From the NCBI RefSeq assembly GCF_012641465.1, contig NZ_JABAIK010000002.1, forward strand, positions 248,001-312,000: DNA of 64,000 bases, read 5' to 3'. This document shows, in pieces, positions 35,662 through 43,720 of this stretch. This DNA is from Vibrio agarilyticus. GTDB lineage: Bacteria > Pseudomonadota > Gammaproteobacteria > Enterobacterales > Vibrionaceae. How positions within the stretch are numbered: position 1 is the first letter of the stretch; each line of letters starts with the position of its first letter. A program made the translations under genes and the position numbers. Under the pieces are notes generated by a model, which saw nothing but the letters and a program-made list of their open reading frames with translations, did not search any database and had not been told where the DNA came from.

Positions 35662-35850
35662 AAATAAACTTAAATATTTAATGATAATAAGTGGAAATGT
35701 TTGTAATTAAAATTAATCCATTAGTTAATAATAAATATAACATATCAAATAACTTAAGATTAATCTCTTAATAGCACTTTTTGTCGAGAATCTATATAAA
35801 TATTCATTAAACTAACGCTTAATTAACAAAACCAAATATAAGGATTATTT
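35662..35850. other. AT-rich gap between importer and deaminase
   Basis: 189 bp, strongly AT-rich with runs such as AATAATAAATATAACATATC. Its base composition is unlike the rest of the window. No gene is seen. Confidence 0.5.
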
Positions 35851-36420
35851 ATGAGCGCTACCCAACTAGATCTTGAGATATTACGCAAAACGATAGATAT
35901 TTCTGAAAAAATCGCCGCTCAAGGAATCCACCCTTTTGCAGCAATACTAGCTGACAAAGAGGGTAACGTACTGATGGAGCAAGTTAACGCATATCACCCT
36001 TATCACGATATGACAGGTCATGCAGAACGAGTATTAATGACTCGCGCAAGTAAAACATGGCGACCGGAATTTCTTGCTGAATGCACCATGTATGTATCTG
36101 CAGAACCCTGCTGTATGTGTGCAGGTTCGGCTTATTGGGCAGGATTAGGGAGAATAGTTTACGCCTGTTCTGAACATCGATTAAAGCAGATCACTGGCAA
36201 TCACCCTGAAAATCCGACTCTAGATTTACCTTGCCGAACCGTATTTTCATCGGGACAAAGAGAGGTTGAAGTAATCGGTCCTTTATTGGAAGAAGAGGCT
36301 GCGAAAGTTCATTTGGACTTCTGGCGTCAAATTTCACCAGAAGCAGAAGCAGAAGCAGAAGCAGAAGCAGAAGCAGAAGCGTCGAGTCTAGTGGATGCAG
36401 ATAAAAAATTCGCGATGTAG
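35851..36420 (+). CDS. Nucleoside/guanine deaminase-like zinc enzyme
   Basis: 189 aa. The cytidine/deoxycytidylate deaminase fold is shown by GHAERVLM (zinc His and catalytic Glu) and AEPCCMCAGSAYWAG (two zinc Cys). It resembles the guanine deaminase and tRNA-adenosine deaminase branch. It ends in seven Glu-Ala pairs coded by a perfect hexanucleotide repeat. Its place behind an NMT1-type importer suggests deamination of an imported nucleobase or related ring; this is inference. Confidence 0.8.
   Translation: MSATQLDLEILRKTIDISEKIAAQGIHPFAAILADKEGNVLMEQVNAYHPYHDMTGHAERVLMTRASKTWRPEFLAECTMYVSAEPCCMCAGSAYWAGLGRIVYACSEHRLKQITGNHPENPTLDLPCRTVFSSGQREVEVIGPLLEEEAAKVHLDFWRQISPEAEAEAEAEAEAEASSLVDADKKFAM
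36340..36380 (+). repeat. (GAAGCA) hexanucleotide tract in the deaminase gene
   Basis: Six full GAAGCA units plus GAAGC, making seven Glu-Ala codon pairs in frame. Expansion or contraction by whole units would keep the frame. Confidence 0.9.
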
Positions 36421-36457
36421 TTTACTGCTATATTTTATTTAATTATGAAAAACAAAT

Positions 36458-36491
36458 CGAGACAAATATATACTAATGCATATTTGTCTCG
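36458..36491 (-). terminator. Hairpin terminator after the patatin gene
   Basis: A 12-bp perfect stem, CGAGACAAATAT with ATATTTGTCTCG. On the minus strand it is followed by ATTTGTTTTT, so it ends the patatin transcript; for the plus-strand deaminase the trailing bases are A-rich. Confidence 0.7.
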
Positions 36492-36509
36492 ATAAAATCA
36501 ACCATGAAC

Positions 36510-37532
36510 TTATTTATTTGGTTTGGATAGTTCACTATCAAACCAATTAAAATAATCTATCGCGCCTTGCTTTCCAGAATTCACTAATGCTTGTTTTTTT
36601 TGATTGGGCAAATCAAAATCCGTTGTTTTAACGCCTAAAGTATCTATATAAACTGTTCTTGCCCAGTCATCACTATGTAAATGATTACTCTGTTGTGCTT
36701 CCAAAAGCGTATTTATCATAGCCCAACTATAAGAAAAGAAATCATCGATATTTTCACGTTTCGGTTCCGCTTGATCTCTGAATACTGATATTTCTTCCTT
36801 AGTATCCAATCGAAAACCCAACGTTTCCTTATTATATATATACTTAGATATAGGTCTAGCAAGGTGCGAGATTTCGGTGTTGAGTCGAGAATAATAATCA
36901 GTATCTCTTAACGAATCCGATCTGGCATATTTTTCTCTATCAAACAGCTTAATCGGGTAGTTATTTAGTAATCCACCATCTACATATACATCTCCGCGGA
37001 TATTTCTCTTTGCAGCAAAAAATAGAGGTATAGACATTGATATTCGTACCGCATCAGCAACACAGATTCTCGGGGTATGCTCTGCCGAAAAGACTTCTGA
37101 AAATGAAGTTGATAAGTTGGTACCCATAAAATACAGTGACTTAAAACCTCTTGCCTCTTTCAGTGCCTCAAGATCAGCAAAAGTAGATTCACTGTTTCCT
37201 GTCTTTTCTTTAATTAATTTACCAATCCAGCTCCTAAAGTAATCCCCTTTATACCAACCATATTCGTTGATTAATCTGTTAGTATCTCGAACAACTCCCC
37301 ATGAATCGTCCATAAATTCATTAAAATCTAATGACCATAAAATGTCATTTGTTTCATCAAGTGTGTAGCCAAGCCCTAGAAGAATCGCGTTTATAGCACC
37401 CGCAGATGTTCCCCCAATCCTTTCTATTTTTTCAGTAATACCCTTGCTTTCTAGAACTTCAAGCGCTCCTAAGTAAGCAATTCCTTTTACGCCCCCACCT
37501 TCAAAAACGAAATTTTTGAAATTATAAGACAT
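36510..37532 (-). CDS. Patatin-like phospholipase
   Basis: 340 aa. The oxyanion-hole motif GGGVKGIAYLGAL, the serine nucleophile in GGTSAGAINA and the catalytic Asp of VYVDGGLLNNYP form the patatin Ser/Asp dyad. There is no signal peptide or membrane segment, so it acts in the cytosol or is exported by another route. GGAG 6 nt before the ATG at 37532 decides the start. It is AT-rich relative to its neighbours and alone on its strand, with no nucleotide cyclase or other defence gene beside it. Likely an acquired gene; substrate unknown. Confidence 0.85.
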   Translation of the reverse strand: MSYNFKNFVFEGGGVKGIAYLGALEVLESKGITEKIERIGGTSAGAINAILLGLGYTLDETNDILWSLDFNEFMDDSWGVVRDTNRLINEYGWYKGDYFRSWIGKLIKEKTGNSESTFADLEALKEARGFKSLYFMGTNLSTSFSEVFSAEHTPRICVADAVRISMSIPLFFAAKRNIRGDVYVDGGLLNNYPIKLFDREKYARSDSLRDTDYYSRLNTEISHLARPISKYIYNKETLGFRLDTKEEISVFRDQAEPKRENIDDFFSYSWAMINTLLEAQQSNHLHSDDWARTVYIDTLGVKTTDFDLPNQKKQALVNSGKQGAIDYFNWFDSELSKPNK

Positions 37533-37803
37533 CACCACTCCTTTCACTGTCTGCAATAAATCGAAAACTTAACATTACGTTAACAAAATATTCAACAAAA
37601 AAACAAGCCTAGCGCCTCAATAAAATAGGTCATTTTTTCTGCAAGACTAAATTCACACCACATCTGTTTTTAATTGGAGAGTGAGCAATAGTTTGAGCTG
37701 TCACTATTCGTGACCTGTTTCGAGAATGCGCCACAATGTTTGTACAACATGCACCAAACTTGTTGCAGTCGATTGCGTTTTCACAGTGCTTAAGACAGTC
37801 TTC

Positions 37804-37941
37804 TATGCCGAAACTACTTGAGAATTCAGGTAATCGGAAAACGAACGAAACCTCTGAGCACTTCGTCAACATAGATAAACTATGTGATGAGGTTTATCAG
37901 AACCAACCAACACCCCTGCTACTTCAAGCGGGATGCGTATA
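37804..37941 (+). repeat. 138-bp repeat, copy 1
   Basis: Core CCTCTGAGCACTTCGTCAAC then ATAGATAAACTATGTGATGAGG. It is exactly as long as the copies at 48435 and 58111, with slightly degenerate ends. It ends 23 bp before the acyltransferase start. The remaining bases of the 37533-37803 gap hold the patatin promoter only. Confidence 0.8.
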
Positions 37942-37964
37942 CATTACTTTTTATCGGCTTTGCT

Positions 37965-38996
37965 ATGACTGAAAACTCAACCCAACATATTGCCAGCTTT
38001 GATCTGGCCCGACTTATCGCCATTGTGGCCATTGTCGGTCTTCATTGCCAAATGGCACTTACCTATTGGCAATTGGACGGCGTTCCATGGGTGGGCTATA
38101 TCATTAACCAGTGTGCGCGATTTGCTGTACCACTGTTTTTTATCATTGCGGGCTTCTTAATCGCGCCAAAAGTATCAAAAACGCCAATCAGTACCCTCAA
38201 ACGTTATAGCGCCCCCTTACTTAAAGTTTGGCTGATCTGGAGTGTGATTTATTTGCTTGTGCCTTTGCGCTGGCACCTGGTTCTTTCTGAAGGCTACTTA
38301 GCCGAACGCCAAGCCTATTGGCAATACCTATTGAGTCAGCCGCTAAATAGCGCTTTAGAAGGGGGAATGGTGCATTTATGGTTTATTCCGGCGCTGGTCT
38401 GTGGGGTAGCAATAATTGCTCTCATGGCGCGTTATCGGCTCCTCGCGTGGCTATTGCCGCTCAGCATAGCACTTTACTTCTATGGTGTTATGGCAGGTAG
38501 CTATATCACTTTGACTGAATGGCCAGCTCCATTTTTTACTCGAAATGGACCATTTTTTGCGACGCTGATGATCGCAATAGGGTTTACCATAGCCCTGCGC
38601 CACTGGCGACTTTCTTCGCTGACAGCCGTCATACTGACCGTGATAGGCATGGCTCTTCATTTTACGGAAGCTCGCTGGTTAATGAATGCGAACGTGGCGT
38701 TCAATAGTCATGATTTTTTGTTCGGTACGCCATTGTGGGCCTGTGGGTTATTTCTATTGCTGCTAAATTATCCCAATATTGGCGCTGTTCCTTGGGTAAC
38801 AAAGCTCACGCCGCATATTCTTGGCGTTTACGTACTGCATTTGCTTTTGATCATCGTATTGATGAACCTGCTTGGTCTGAATGGGATTTCAGATCTGGCT
38901 CGAGATGTTATTTTGTTCCCCTCTGCGCTCTGTTTGAGTTTTATCACCGTCAAAGCACTTAGCAAGACACCATTGCGGTCGGTTTTATTGCGTTAA
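37965..38996 (+). CDS. Membrane acyltransferase (acyltransferase 3 family, WecH-like)
   Basis: 343 aa from the ATG at 37965. It has about ten membrane helices. The family opening is SFDLARLIAIVAIVGLHCQ with the catalytic His, then FFIIAGFLIAPK and MVHLWFIPALV. These enzymes acylate sugars of surface polymers or lipids. In-frame codons extend 27 residues upstream into the repeat, but those are not conserved-looking and have no ribosome site. Acceptor unknown. Confidence 0.82.
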   Translation: MTENSTQHIASFDLARLIAIVAIVGLHCQMALTYWQLDGVPWVGYIINQCARFAVPLFFIIAGFLIAPKVSKTPISTLKRYSAPLLKVWLIWSVIYLLVPLRWHLVLSEGYLAERQAYWQYLLSQPLNSALEGGMVHLWFIPALVCGVAIIALMARYRLLAWLLPLSIALYFYGVMAGSYITLTEWPAPFFTRNGPFFATLMIAIGFTIALRHWRLSSLTAVILTVIGMALHFTEARWLMNANVAFNSHDFLFGTPLWACGLFLLLLNYPNIGAVPWVTKLTPHILGVYVLHLLLIIVLMNLLGLNGISDLARDVILFPSALCLSFITVKALSKTPLRSVLLR

Positions 38997-39190
38997 AACC
39001 GAGCTGCCGTGATACCACATTCCGCTCGAGTTGCGGTGAGAACGCAAAATCACCTCAATTCGAGCTGGGAGCCAGCTCGCATTTTATATTTTTGGCTGAC
39101 TTGTCGCGCAAGAAAACCCTTTATGGCGTCACAAAATGGCCGACCGCAATTAATTACAATGTTGTCAACAATAAAAACAACAACGGAGAA

Positions 39191-39310
39191 ATGATGATGT
39201 GGTTAGCCCAAGACCCCGTTCCGCTGCTTGAACTGAGCACGTGGATATCTTATGGCTTATATGGTATCGCAGCACTTTGCGGTGTGGTCGGATTGTACAG
39301 CCTCAAATGA
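39191..39310 (+). CDS. Small single-helix membrane protein
   Basis: 39 aa, starting MMMWLAQDPVPLLELSTW and ending with a hydrophobic helix (LYGIAALCGVVGLYSL). GGAG stands 3-4 nt before three tandem ATGs at 39191, 39194 and 39197, so any of them may be used. It is below normal gene-length cut-offs. Function unknown. Confidence 0.55.
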   Translation: MMMWLAQDPVPLLELSTWISYGLYGIAALCGVVGLYSLK

Positions 39311-39441
39311 AATATGACTTTATCACGCTAGGCAAACGCGCAAAACTCACTTCCAATGCCGTTTGCCACTATTCTCGATAATTAATCTCAATACCCAATT
39401 TCAATAACTAAAGCGGCACCGAAATGATGCCAATATTTCCT

Positions 39442-40644
39442 TCACGCCGATACTGACTCAGGCGTCATTTTATCATCATAAGTAACTTTATCATTATAAG
39501 TAACGATGCAATTGCGCCCTTTTTGCTTGGCTTGATACATCGCAACATCGGTATCGCCAATCAAACTCGAAAAATCTTGGTTTGGCTGCTGAACGGCAAG
39601 ACCAATACTCACGGACAGAGCGCCCATACGAGCATTGAGCGGTGGCATGGCGTGAATCGCGACACGAATTCGCTCGGCAATAACTTGCGCATCCTTTAAT
39701 GTGGTGCTGGGTAAAATAATCAAAAACTCTTCGCCACCATAACGAATCGCCACATCATTGACGCGAACATGCATGCGAATTTGCTCTGACACTTGAGAAA
39801 TCACTTGATCGCCAGTCAAATGACCAAACTGGTCGTTGATCGATTTAAATCTATCAATATCACACATCATTGCCACAAGCGGTCTGTCATCTTCAAACGT
39901 TGCATTGGCCATCTTCGCAGCGATTTTATCCATGCCTCGTCGGTTATAAAGCGACGTTAAATTATCACGCATTGATAAAGATTCCACCGAACGCATCAAA
40001 CGGCCATTCACTAGCCAAACTAAGTTAAACGACATTGCCATGATAAGAAACATAGAGGCAAGATAAGGCACCTGATGCATCCACCCTGCGCTCATATAGT
40101 GGTTCAGCTCTCCGTGATACAGCACCATTCCAGTGCGAATAAACATGGTTAAAGCAACTCCCGCAAAGACAGTAGCTAAAATGTTGCGAGGAAATGCACT
40201 GTCCACCGCTTTGCCGCGATAAATAACCACGCTCGTCAATAATTGAGTGATACCCAAATGCAAGCTAACAAGGGCAACTCGAGCGTTTATTGAAGGCTGA
40301 TAAAAAAGAAAATAAACCAAACCAAGCAATACCCCCAATAAACCAATTGCGGAGATCACTCCAAATACATTATCACTGAGTCGAAATCGGCTAAAACCAA
40401 ATAAAGCGAGTGTCATGCCACAGCACAATAGCAAGTTTGCAGCAATAACCGAGCTCCAAATGGGAATCGCGCCGCGCAAGAAAATCAGACCAACACCAAC
40501 AGACATGGCAATTTGTGCCCATGCGACTAGATTGATCCCTTGGTAGTGGCGCTGCTCACGATGAAAAAACCATAAGCCAGCACCAAAGCAAAGAGCAAAA
40601 AAAGAGACCAGAAAACTCACCGTTCGCATATCAAGTTCTGGCAT
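39442..40644 (-). CDS. Diguanylate cyclase (GGDEF) with membrane sensor domain
   Basis: 400 aa. Residues 1-220 hold about six to seven membrane helices. The GGDEF domain follows, opening SMRDNLTSLYNRRGMDK, with the catalytic half-site RYGGEEFLIILP. The inhibitory I-site RVND lies exactly five residues before it, so product feedback is expected. It makes c-di-GMP from two GTP. GGAGG lies just before the ATG. It could feed the BcsE c-di-GMP receptor in the same window, but no direct link is visible. Confidence 0.93.
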   Translation of the reverse strand: MPELDMRTVSFLVSFFALCFGAGLWFFHREQRHYQGINLVAWAQIAMSVGVGLIFLRGAIPIWSSVIAANLLLCCGMTLALFGFSRFRLSDNVFGVISAIGLLGVLLGLVYFLFYQPSINARVALVSLHLGITQLLTSVVIYRGKAVDSAFPRNILATVFAGVALTMFIRTGMVLYHGELNHYMSAGWMHQVPYLASMFLIMAMSFNLVWLVNGRLMRSVESLSMRDNLTSLYNRRGMDKIAAKMANATFEDDRPLVAMMCDIDRFKSINDQFGHLTGDQVISQVSEQIRMHVRVNDVAIRYGGEEFLIILPSTTLKDAQVIAERIRVAIHAMPPLNARMGALSVSIGLAVQQPNQDFSSLIGDTDVAMYQAKQKGRNCIVTYNDKVTYDDKMTPESVSA

Positions 40645-40666
40645 GCCTGCCTCCTTTATTATTCTT

Positions 40667-40850
40667 TATACCCAAGTGACCTCAAGATGCTGGATTCAGA
40701 GTCAGCTCACAGGGCTGAGAGCAAGGCAAACAACGCAGCGAAATAGGAGTCTATTTTCAAGTTGTTTAACGCACTTTCGTTACAACAAAAAGCGGTTCAG
40801 TGACTGGCTCCCAACGGGCGAACGTTGTTGGCAGCGCTTACCCTGGCTCA
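40667..40850 (-). repeat. Long interspersed repeat, copy E (truncated)
   Basis: Starts TATACCCAAGTGACCTCAAG like copies B and C, and matches them through about 40822. After that the sequence diverges (GGGCGAACGTTGTTGGC) and the far end is missing. It lies 22 bp upstream of the diguanylate cyclase start. The gap 40851-41123 has no gene. Confidence 0.82.
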
Positions 40851-41123
40851 TTCGCGACGCTGAATTTTCTGACTATCGGCATAGATAAACGCCATCGCTG
40901 ACTCTGAATGAAGGCCAAAATGAGTGCCTTCGATACCAATTGCCATATTAAGTTATCGCAATGCAGATAAATTAATAATTTCACAAAAAATATGCAACGA
41001 TTTGTTGTTATCAAATAACATTTGAAACACTTTAAAGTGCCGTGGAATTTAAGACGCAGGGCTGATGATAACGTGATGACACTCTTGGTTAATATGCCAA
41101 GTTACGCTAAACTCGGCCTTCGA

Positions 41124-41174
41124 TATACCCAAGTCATTCTCGCTCAACCTCGCATCTTGAGATTACTTGGGTAT
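41124..41174. repeat. Short (51-bp) derivative of the 268-bp repeat beside tRNA-Arg
   Basis: TATACCCAAGTCATTCTCGC at one end and GAGATTACTTGGGTAT at the other. It has the same structure as the one at 27598. It ends 4 bp before the tRNA. Confidence 0.75.
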
Positions 41175-41178
41175 GTGA

Positions 41179-41253
41179 GTCCCCGTAGTTAAATGGATAT
41201 AACGAGATCCTCCTAAGATTTAGTTGCAGGTTCGATTCCTGCCGGGGACGCCA
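41179..41253 (+). tRNA. tRNA-Arg (anticodon CCU)
   Basis: 75 nt with encoded CCA. The acceptor stem is GTCCCCG/CGGGGAC with G discriminator, the anticodon loop is CTCCTAA on a 5-bp stem AGATC/GATTT containing one G-T pair, and the T-loop is TTCGATT. Length and sequence follow E. coli argW. Such tRNAs are common island attachment sites, but no integrase lies nearby. Confidence 0.95.
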
Positions 41254-41281
41254 TTTTTTCGTCAATAAGCACGCTATAACA

Positions 41282-41794
41282 CTAATATTTGACGCCTTCT
41301 AACAACAGCAGTTTTTGTTTGCGTTCAAGCCCACCCGCGTAACCTGTGAGTTGACCATTTTTACCAATCACGCGATGACACGGCACAATGACCGCAAGCG
41401 GGTTTTTTCCATTTGCCATCCCTACTGCGCGAACCGCTTTTTCATTATCAATCGCTTGGGCGAGCTGTAAGTAGCTCCATGTCTCGCCGTAAGGGATCGT
41501 CGTTAAGGCTTGCCACACCTCTTGCTGAAAAGCGGTGCCTTGTATATCGAGTGGTAAATCAAACTGCTGTCGCTGCTGTGAAAAATATTGCGTTAACTGC
41601 GTCGCTGCCGCCACTAAAAGTGGATGTTCAGGCTGCCATTGCCCGGCATTAGCCGGTATACGAGTCCAAAGTGGAAACCACGCCCCAGTTAGACCTTGTT
41701 CGCTCGTTTGTAGCGTCATTTCGCCCAACGGCGTGGCAACATGGCGGTAATAACGTGGGCCGTTCAGGCCCGTTCTGTGTTTCATCAACCCCAT
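41282..41794 (-). CDS. ogt: Methylated-DNA--protein-cysteine methyltransferase (Ogt type)
   Basis: 170 aa. The active site is VIVPCHRVIG with the alkyl-accepting Cys, and the DNA-binding helix TIPYGETWSYLQLAQAI is upstream. It removes O6-alkyl groups from guanine by a single irreversible transfer. TAATG coupling to the upstream AlkA-type gene, with GGAG before it, sets the start at 41794 and suggests both proteins are made together in alkylation repair. Confidence 0.93.
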   Translation of the reverse strand: MGLMKHRTGLNGPRYYRHVATPLGEMTLQTSEQGLTGAWFPLWTRIPANAGQWQPEHPLLVAAATQLTQYFSQQRQQFDLPLDIQGTAFQQEVWQALTTIPYGETWSYLQLAQAIDNEKAVRAVGMANGKNPLAVIVPCHRVIGKNGQLTGYAGGLERKQKLLLLEGVKY

Positions 41795-43191
41795 TATGAC
41801 AAACTCCAAAGGTGAAATGTGGCATAGCTACCCCAAGGTGCTACGCTCTGCCGATTGAGTGATGGGAATTGCTGCGAGCGCTTTTTCACTAACAAGTCCC
41901 CTTCGAGATAACAGTTGGGATCGCCCGCCCCTCGCAACTGTGCATAGTGGACAGTCCAAGGGCCGATCCCTTTAATCGCAATCCAAGCAGACGGTTCACT
42001 CTCACCATGCGTCACAACCCATTCAGCCAAACGCTTTAATGTCTCTCGCCGTGATGTGGGCATTTTTAGACAGCTTAAATCAGAGTCAATCACTTGCTGC
42101 GGTGTTGGAAACTGCCGCTCTCGCTCATGACTGAGCTCGGCAACCAAACGGTTGAGTTGAGTCACCGCGCTTTTGACCGTCACTTGCTGCCCCAAAATAG
42201 CTCGAACACCCGCCTCCCAAAGGCTGCCGGCACCTGGAATTCGTAAGCCCGTATGTTGGACTAACCCTGGCGCCACTTGGTTTAGATGCGCTTCAATCAC
42301 ATCGGTATCACAATCAAGATCAAACCGTTGCCGCACCAATCGAATCAAAATAGGCAAGTGGTGCGCGTAAGTCACGCGAAATTGCATAACTAATGTTCCC
42401 GGCTTTAGTGGCGTCACCTCAAACCATGCAGATGCTTGCTCAATCTGGCAATAGCGCGCGTAACTGTGCTCTGTCACTTTTTCCAATCCATCCACTGCGC
42501 GTTTGGCCAAAAAGTCCAGCGTATAACGCCAATTCAGCTGACCACGATAATGCAGCAATACTTGATTATCGGTCAGCCTATCTGGTGCCTCTCGACGCAC
42601 TTGCGAGGGAGATAAATGCAACTGTTTTTTAAATGCATCATTAAAGCGTCGTGTACTGTGAAATCCTGAAGCCAAACCGATTTGAGTCACACTCAGGGCA
42701 CTGTTATGCAAAAGTGATTTGGCAAACATCAGTTGGTGATAGAGGGAATATTGCTTTGGTGACATGCCAATTTGTTGCTGAAATAACATTCGCAGATAAC
42801 GATCACTGACGCCCAAACGCTCAGCCAGCTGAGGAAGCGATTGAGTCACCAATGCGCCCTGTTCAATCAAATGTTGCGCGCGAGCCACCGTGGTCTGTGT
42901 GCCTCGCCATGCCCAAGAGTCTGGCGCGCTCTCTGGGCGGCAACGTAAACAAGGACGATAGCCCGCATTCAACGCTTGTGCAGCCAGCGCAAAATATTGG
43001 ACATGAGACTCTTTGGCGAGCGGAGACGGGCAAATCGGCCGACAAAAAATGCCTGTCGTCGATATCGCGACAAAAAAACGACCATCGAAACGAGGGTCTC
43101 GCGCCATTCTGGCACGATGACACGCTTGCAGTGGCAGTTCTGAAGTGGCTGAGCCAATACCGTTACCCGTCAAATTTGAAATACGCTTCAC
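41794..43191 (-). CDS. Ada-N / AraC / AlkA fusion: alkylation sensor and 3-methyladenine glycosylase
   Basis: 465 aa from a GTG at 43191. Domains in order: AdaA methylphosphotriester domain (ARDPRFDGRFFVAISTTGIFCRP, then PCLRCRPE; four zinc Cys), AraC helix-turn-helix pair (LAERLGVSDRYLRMLFQQQ, ALSVTQIGLASGF), AlkA N-domain, and HhH-GPD glycosylase ending in AWIAIKGIGPWTVHYAQLR. It should sense methyl damage, activate transcription and excise methylpurines. AAGGAG six nt upstream supports the GTG over the TTG at 43215, which sits in a repeat fragment. Known from other proteobacteria as a fused Ada/AlkA. Confidence 0.88.
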   Translation of the reverse strand: MKRISNLTGNGIGSATSELPLQACHRARMARDPRFDGRFFVAISTTGIFCRPICPSPLAKESHVQYFALAAQALNAGYRPCLRCRPESAPDSWAWRGTQTTVARAQHLIEQGALVTQSLPQLAERLGVSDRYLRMLFQQQIGMSPKQYSLYHQLMFAKSLLHNSALSVTQIGLASGFHSTRRFNDAFKKQLHLSPSQVRREAPDRLTDNQVLLHYRGQLNWRYTLDFLAKRAVDGLEKVTEHSYARYCQIEQASAWFEVTPLKPGTLVMQFRVTYAHHLPILIRLVRQRFDLDCDTDVIEAHLNQVAPGLVQHTGLRIPGAGSLWEAGVRAILGQQVTVKSAVTQLNRLVAELSHERERQFPTPQQVIDSDLSCLKMPTSRRETLKRLAEWVVTHGESEPSAWIAIKGIGPWTVHYAQLRGAGDPNCYLEGDLLVKKRSQQFPSLNRQSVAPWGSYATFHLWSLS

Positions 43192-43207
43192 TCGTTGCTC
43201 CTTAGTG

Positions 43208-43264
43208 ATGCCCAAGTAACCTCAAGATGCATGCTTCAGCGAGAATGACTTGGTTTGTCAGTGT
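43208..43264. repeat. Terminal fragment of the 268-bp repeat
   Basis: CCCAAGTAACCTCAAGATGC through ACTTGGTTTGTCAGTG matches the left 56 bp of copy A. It overlaps the alternative upstream start of the Ada/AlkA gene. Confidence 0.8.
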
Positions 43265-43396
43265 AACGAAAAATGCCGATGTCACTGGCCACTTTCGGAA
43301 GCAAATTTATTTTTGTTTTAATTTTGGTAATTCTCAAAATCTTGACTACTTTTAACTATGGGAAATCAAAAAATATAAATAAATAGGAAACTGGCT

Positions 43397-43603
43397 ATGG
43401 ATCTGCATTCTTGCATTATTGTACTTCGTGACCAAAAAGTGGTCACGAGCAAATCCGTTGAGGATTCATTGGGGATCATTGAAACGCAAGGCGCGGAGCA
43501 GATCGAAACGGTTCAAATTAACGCGACGTCGGATGGGGTTGATATTCACACATATCACTGTGCGAATATTGAAGAATCATTAGAGAACTTAATGAATCTT
43601 TAA
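43397..43603 (+). CDS. Small conserved-looking protein of unknown function
   Basis: 68 aa, acidic, with no signal or membrane segment. ATAGGAAA precedes the ATG, and a terminator follows directly, which supports a real gene. A pattern IIVLRDQKVVTSKSVEDSL begins it. I do not recognise the family. Confidence 0.6.
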   Translation: MDLHSCIIVLRDQKVVTSKSVEDSLGIIETQGAEQIETVQINATSDGVDIHTYHCANIEESLENLMNL

Positions 43604-43625
43604 CTGTAACGAAAAAGAAAAAACG

Positions 43626-43659
43626 AAGGGCACGTAGACTCAGTCACGTGCCCTTTTTT
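43626..43659 (+). terminator. Intrinsic terminator after the 68-aa gene
   Basis: GGGCACGT pairs with ACGTGCCC across a 10-nt loop and is followed by TTTTTT. Confidence 0.85.
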
Positions 43660-43720
43660 AAGTCCTGACATATTGCCAACCTACTTGACGTTGCAAATTC
43701 AAGTAGGACGGCGATAAACG

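Noticed and set aside
36510-37532. Patatin as a CBASS effector
   Set aside because: No CD-NTase, Cap2/Cap3 or other defence gene lies on either side; only an importer, a deaminase and an acyltransferase are nearby.
41179-41253. Genomic island at the tRNA-Arg(CCU) gene
   Set aside because: No integrase and no second copy of the tRNA 3' end was seen in the flanking genes, which are ordinary repair and regulatory genes.
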